Source of the DNA: CAWKEY01 sp963848675
Lineage (GTDB): Bacteria; Pseudomonadota; Gammaproteobacteria; Methylococcales; Methylomonadaceae
Length of the DNA: 13,864 nt
Direction: 5' to 3'
NCBI GenBank assembly: GCA_963848675.1
Contig: CAWKEY010000059.1
Location: 1 to 13,864, forward strand
Shown: positions 12,409 through 13,864 of the stretch, one piece after another
How positions within the stretch are numbered: the stretch's first letter is position 1
How the letters are laid out: every line of letters begins with the position of its first letter
Translations under genes and position numbers: made by a program
Notes under the pieces: generated by a model
The model's input: only the letters and a program-made list of their open reading frames with translations
Databases searched by the model: none
Told to the model about the DNA's origin: nothing

Positions 12409-13782
12409 ATGAGTAACATCTACCCTCTACTTCCCCGGTTGGTTGTCAATAGCCGGTTTATCGATGAGTTCATCTCTGCCGAAGCGCCCTGCTTTGCGCT
12501 TGGTCTGGTCGAAGAGCGGAAACAAACGTGCGGATTTTTGGCACTTCGGCCCAAGATTGTTATACCTGATGAGTACACCCGTTCTGGTTTTCGGTTTGGG
12601 CATTCGTTGCTGGGTAACGCCAATTTCGTCGTGGTTCACTTTGCTTTCCATTTCTACAACTACGAGACCTTCAACGTACTGGTAAACCCAAACAATCCGG
12701 TGGTGCAGACCGTCCTGAACAGGATGCTCGAAACCGGCGACTACTTCTTTTTCGCGGTCGATCCAAAAGGGAGCGTCACCACTTTCCGGTCAGAACTGGG
12801 GCAGGAAGATTTAGCCGGACTAAAAACTAACTTGCCGCTCATCAAAAACGCCAAGACAACTGATGCCCAGTACCGGAAAGCAGTAGCCCTGTTCGAGAAA
12901 AATCCAGACCCGCCAGGCCGGATGCTCAACTGGGTTTGCCGCGATGACACTGATTATCTTGACCTCACCCGGCATCGGGAAGAGTTGACTCCTGCTCCCC
13001 AACCCGTTAACCCCAAAAAAGCAACGGCACCCGATGAAATCATAGAAAGCCGTCTCATTCCATGCGAGCACTGTGGGGAATTAGCCGCGCAATTAATATT
13101 TGTCGATGATAGTACTGATAGCAATGCACTTGAAGAGTATGCCCGAAAAATGCTTGTCCAATATAGCGGCCTCAATGTGCCTACCTGGATCATTGGCGAG
13201 CCTTTGGGTACGCCTGGATTTGATACAAAAACTAGGCTATTAAAAGTGTGGCCGAACCATGAGCCTATTCAGCTAAAGACGGCCAATGAATTTAATGAGG
13301 AGCTGGACGAATTATTAGCACGTCACTGTAAACCAGGGGATAGCTATGCAGAGGACCCTATTACGGGTGATCAACAAATTCAGTGGCATCCTATCAGTAT
13401 GCTGCCAACATTCACATTCATGGTGGACGGAATGCTGGAGGAATCCTTAGTGCAATTGAGCAATATGCGGGGGGTGGTGGACAAGCCCCATGTACTGGAT
13501 GATGCAACACTAAACCGGGTCTTCGATCTATACGACAAGCAACTGGACGACCAGCGGTATTTCGTGGAACAGTTTTCCCGTTGGAAACAGGGCCATCTGA
13601 GCAATGCAGAAGCCAAGGAAGTTGATCGACTGATTAAACAATCGGCAACCTTGAAGGATGTCAACGAAGAAATTCTGAAGATCGCGCACAGCATTAAACA
13701 TGAAACGATTGACCAAATCCTGGCGATAGATGAAATCGAACTGGCTATAGCCGTGCTATCGGGCAAGATAAAAATGCCCTGA
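12409..13782 (+). CDS. Hypothetical protein of unknown family, 457 aa
   Basis: I do not recognise a family. The protein is soluble, with no signal peptide or membrane segment. Residues about 1-170 form a mixed alpha/beta part with several aromatic-rich strands (NFVVVHFAFHFYNYETFNVLV, GDYFFFAVDPKGSVTTF). About 190-215 is a Pro/Ala-rich linker (PAPQPVNPKKATAPDE). Residues 219-222 carry a single CEHC, which could bind metal only with a partner or dimer. The C-terminal about 100 residues (VLDDATLNRVFDLYDKQLDDQRYFVEQF ... HSIKHETIDQILAIDEIELAIAVLSGKIKMP) are helical and charged. The Shine-Dalgarno is weak; codon pattern and length nevertheless support a real gene. It is alone on its strand after the divergent toxin-antitoxin pair. 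Confidence 0.75.
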   Translation: MSNIYPLLPRLVVNSRFIDEFISAEAPCFALGLVEERKQTCGFLALRPKIVIPDEYTRSGFRFGHSLLGNANFVVVHFAFHFYNYETFNVLVNPNNPVVQTVLNRMLETGDYFFFAVDPKGSVTTFRSELGQEDLAGLKTNLPLIKNAKTTDAQYRKAVALFEKNPDPPGRMLNWVCRDDTDYLDLTRHREELTPAPQPVNPKKATAPDEIIESRLIPCEHCGELAAQLIFVDDSTDSNALEEYARKMLVQYSGLNVPTWIIGEPLGTPGFDTKTRLLKVWPNHEPIQLKTANEFNEELDELLARHCKPGDSYAEDPITGDQQIQWHPISMLPTFTFMVDGMLEESLVQLSNMRGVVDKPHVLDDATLNRVFDLYDKQLDDQRYFVEQFSRWKQGHLSNAEAKEVDRLIKQSATLKDVNEEILKIAHSIKHETIDQILAIDEIELAIAVLSGKIKMP

Positions 13783-13829
13783 TAACGTTAAATGCTTCAC
13801 TTGAAATTTCTCAAAAGCAGCCACTGGCA

Positions 13830-13864
13830 ATGAGCAAATTTTTGTTTTCTGATCGTCAGCCAAC
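13830..13864 (+). CDS. Possible start of a further gene, cut by the window end
   Basis: An ATG 48 bp after the stop of the 457-aa gene opens MSKFLFSDRQP and runs to the window edge. It would be a second gene of the same operon. The ribosome site is weak and only eleven codons are visible, so this is tentative. Confidence 0.25.
   Translation, partial: MSKFLFSDRQP

Overview
The window looks like part of a proteobacterial, most likely gammaproteobacterial, plasmid. The left end is an iteron-type origin, and next to it are a KfrA-family gene and a complete IncP-type (MOBP) mobilization module. The sequence alone does not fix a species; the noncoding repeats and gene style recall Methylococcales-like bacteria, but that is an impression only. 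|| Layout: 1-304 holds nine near-identical 20-bp iterons spaced in whole helical turns. An AT-rich segment and a perfect DnaA box (405-413) follow. The Rep gene is not in the window. A small ORF (509-676) and a quiet stretch lead to kfrA (935-1879, minus), whose upstream region is an AT-rich array of AATAAAC repeats. 2233-4183 (minus) is a three-gene operon: a TraK-like oriT-binding protein, a TraL/StbB-like ParA-type ATPase and a TraM/StbC-position membrane protein. The last is fused in frame to the decayed start of a histidine phosphatase. 4184-4611 is the oriT region. 4612-6604 (plus) is traJ and the relaxase traI, overlapping. This is the RK2 Tra1 plan: traM-traL-traK on one side of oriT and traJ-traI on the other. 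|| The most notable part is 6892-9650. Two genes, a DUF4239 membrane protein and a DUF1254/DUF1214 lipoprotein, are each followed by a structure with the full architecture of an integron attC site: R'' 7 nt, 5-nt spacer, L'' 8 nt with one extra base, central hairpin, L' 7 nt, 5-nt spacer, R' GTT. The start of each cassette is complementary to the R'' of its own attC, exactly for cassette 1 and at 6 of 7 positions for cassette 2. No integron integrase is visible, so this is a cassette array lacking an integrase (CALIN-like) beside a relaxase gene. || 9651-12180 holds two unrelated PIN-domain toxin-antitoxin pairs: a COG1569-type PIN with a small HicB/RHH-like partner, and VapC with an AbrB/MazE-type antitoxin. 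The second pair has a consensus sigma-70 promoter and an inverted-repeat operator. The stretches around them hold repeat-rich noncoding DNA, including two interleaved three-copy motifs (11189-11324) that resemble transposase-binding repeats at a transposon end. The window closes with a 457-aa protein of unknown family (12409-13782) and possibly the first codons of another gene.
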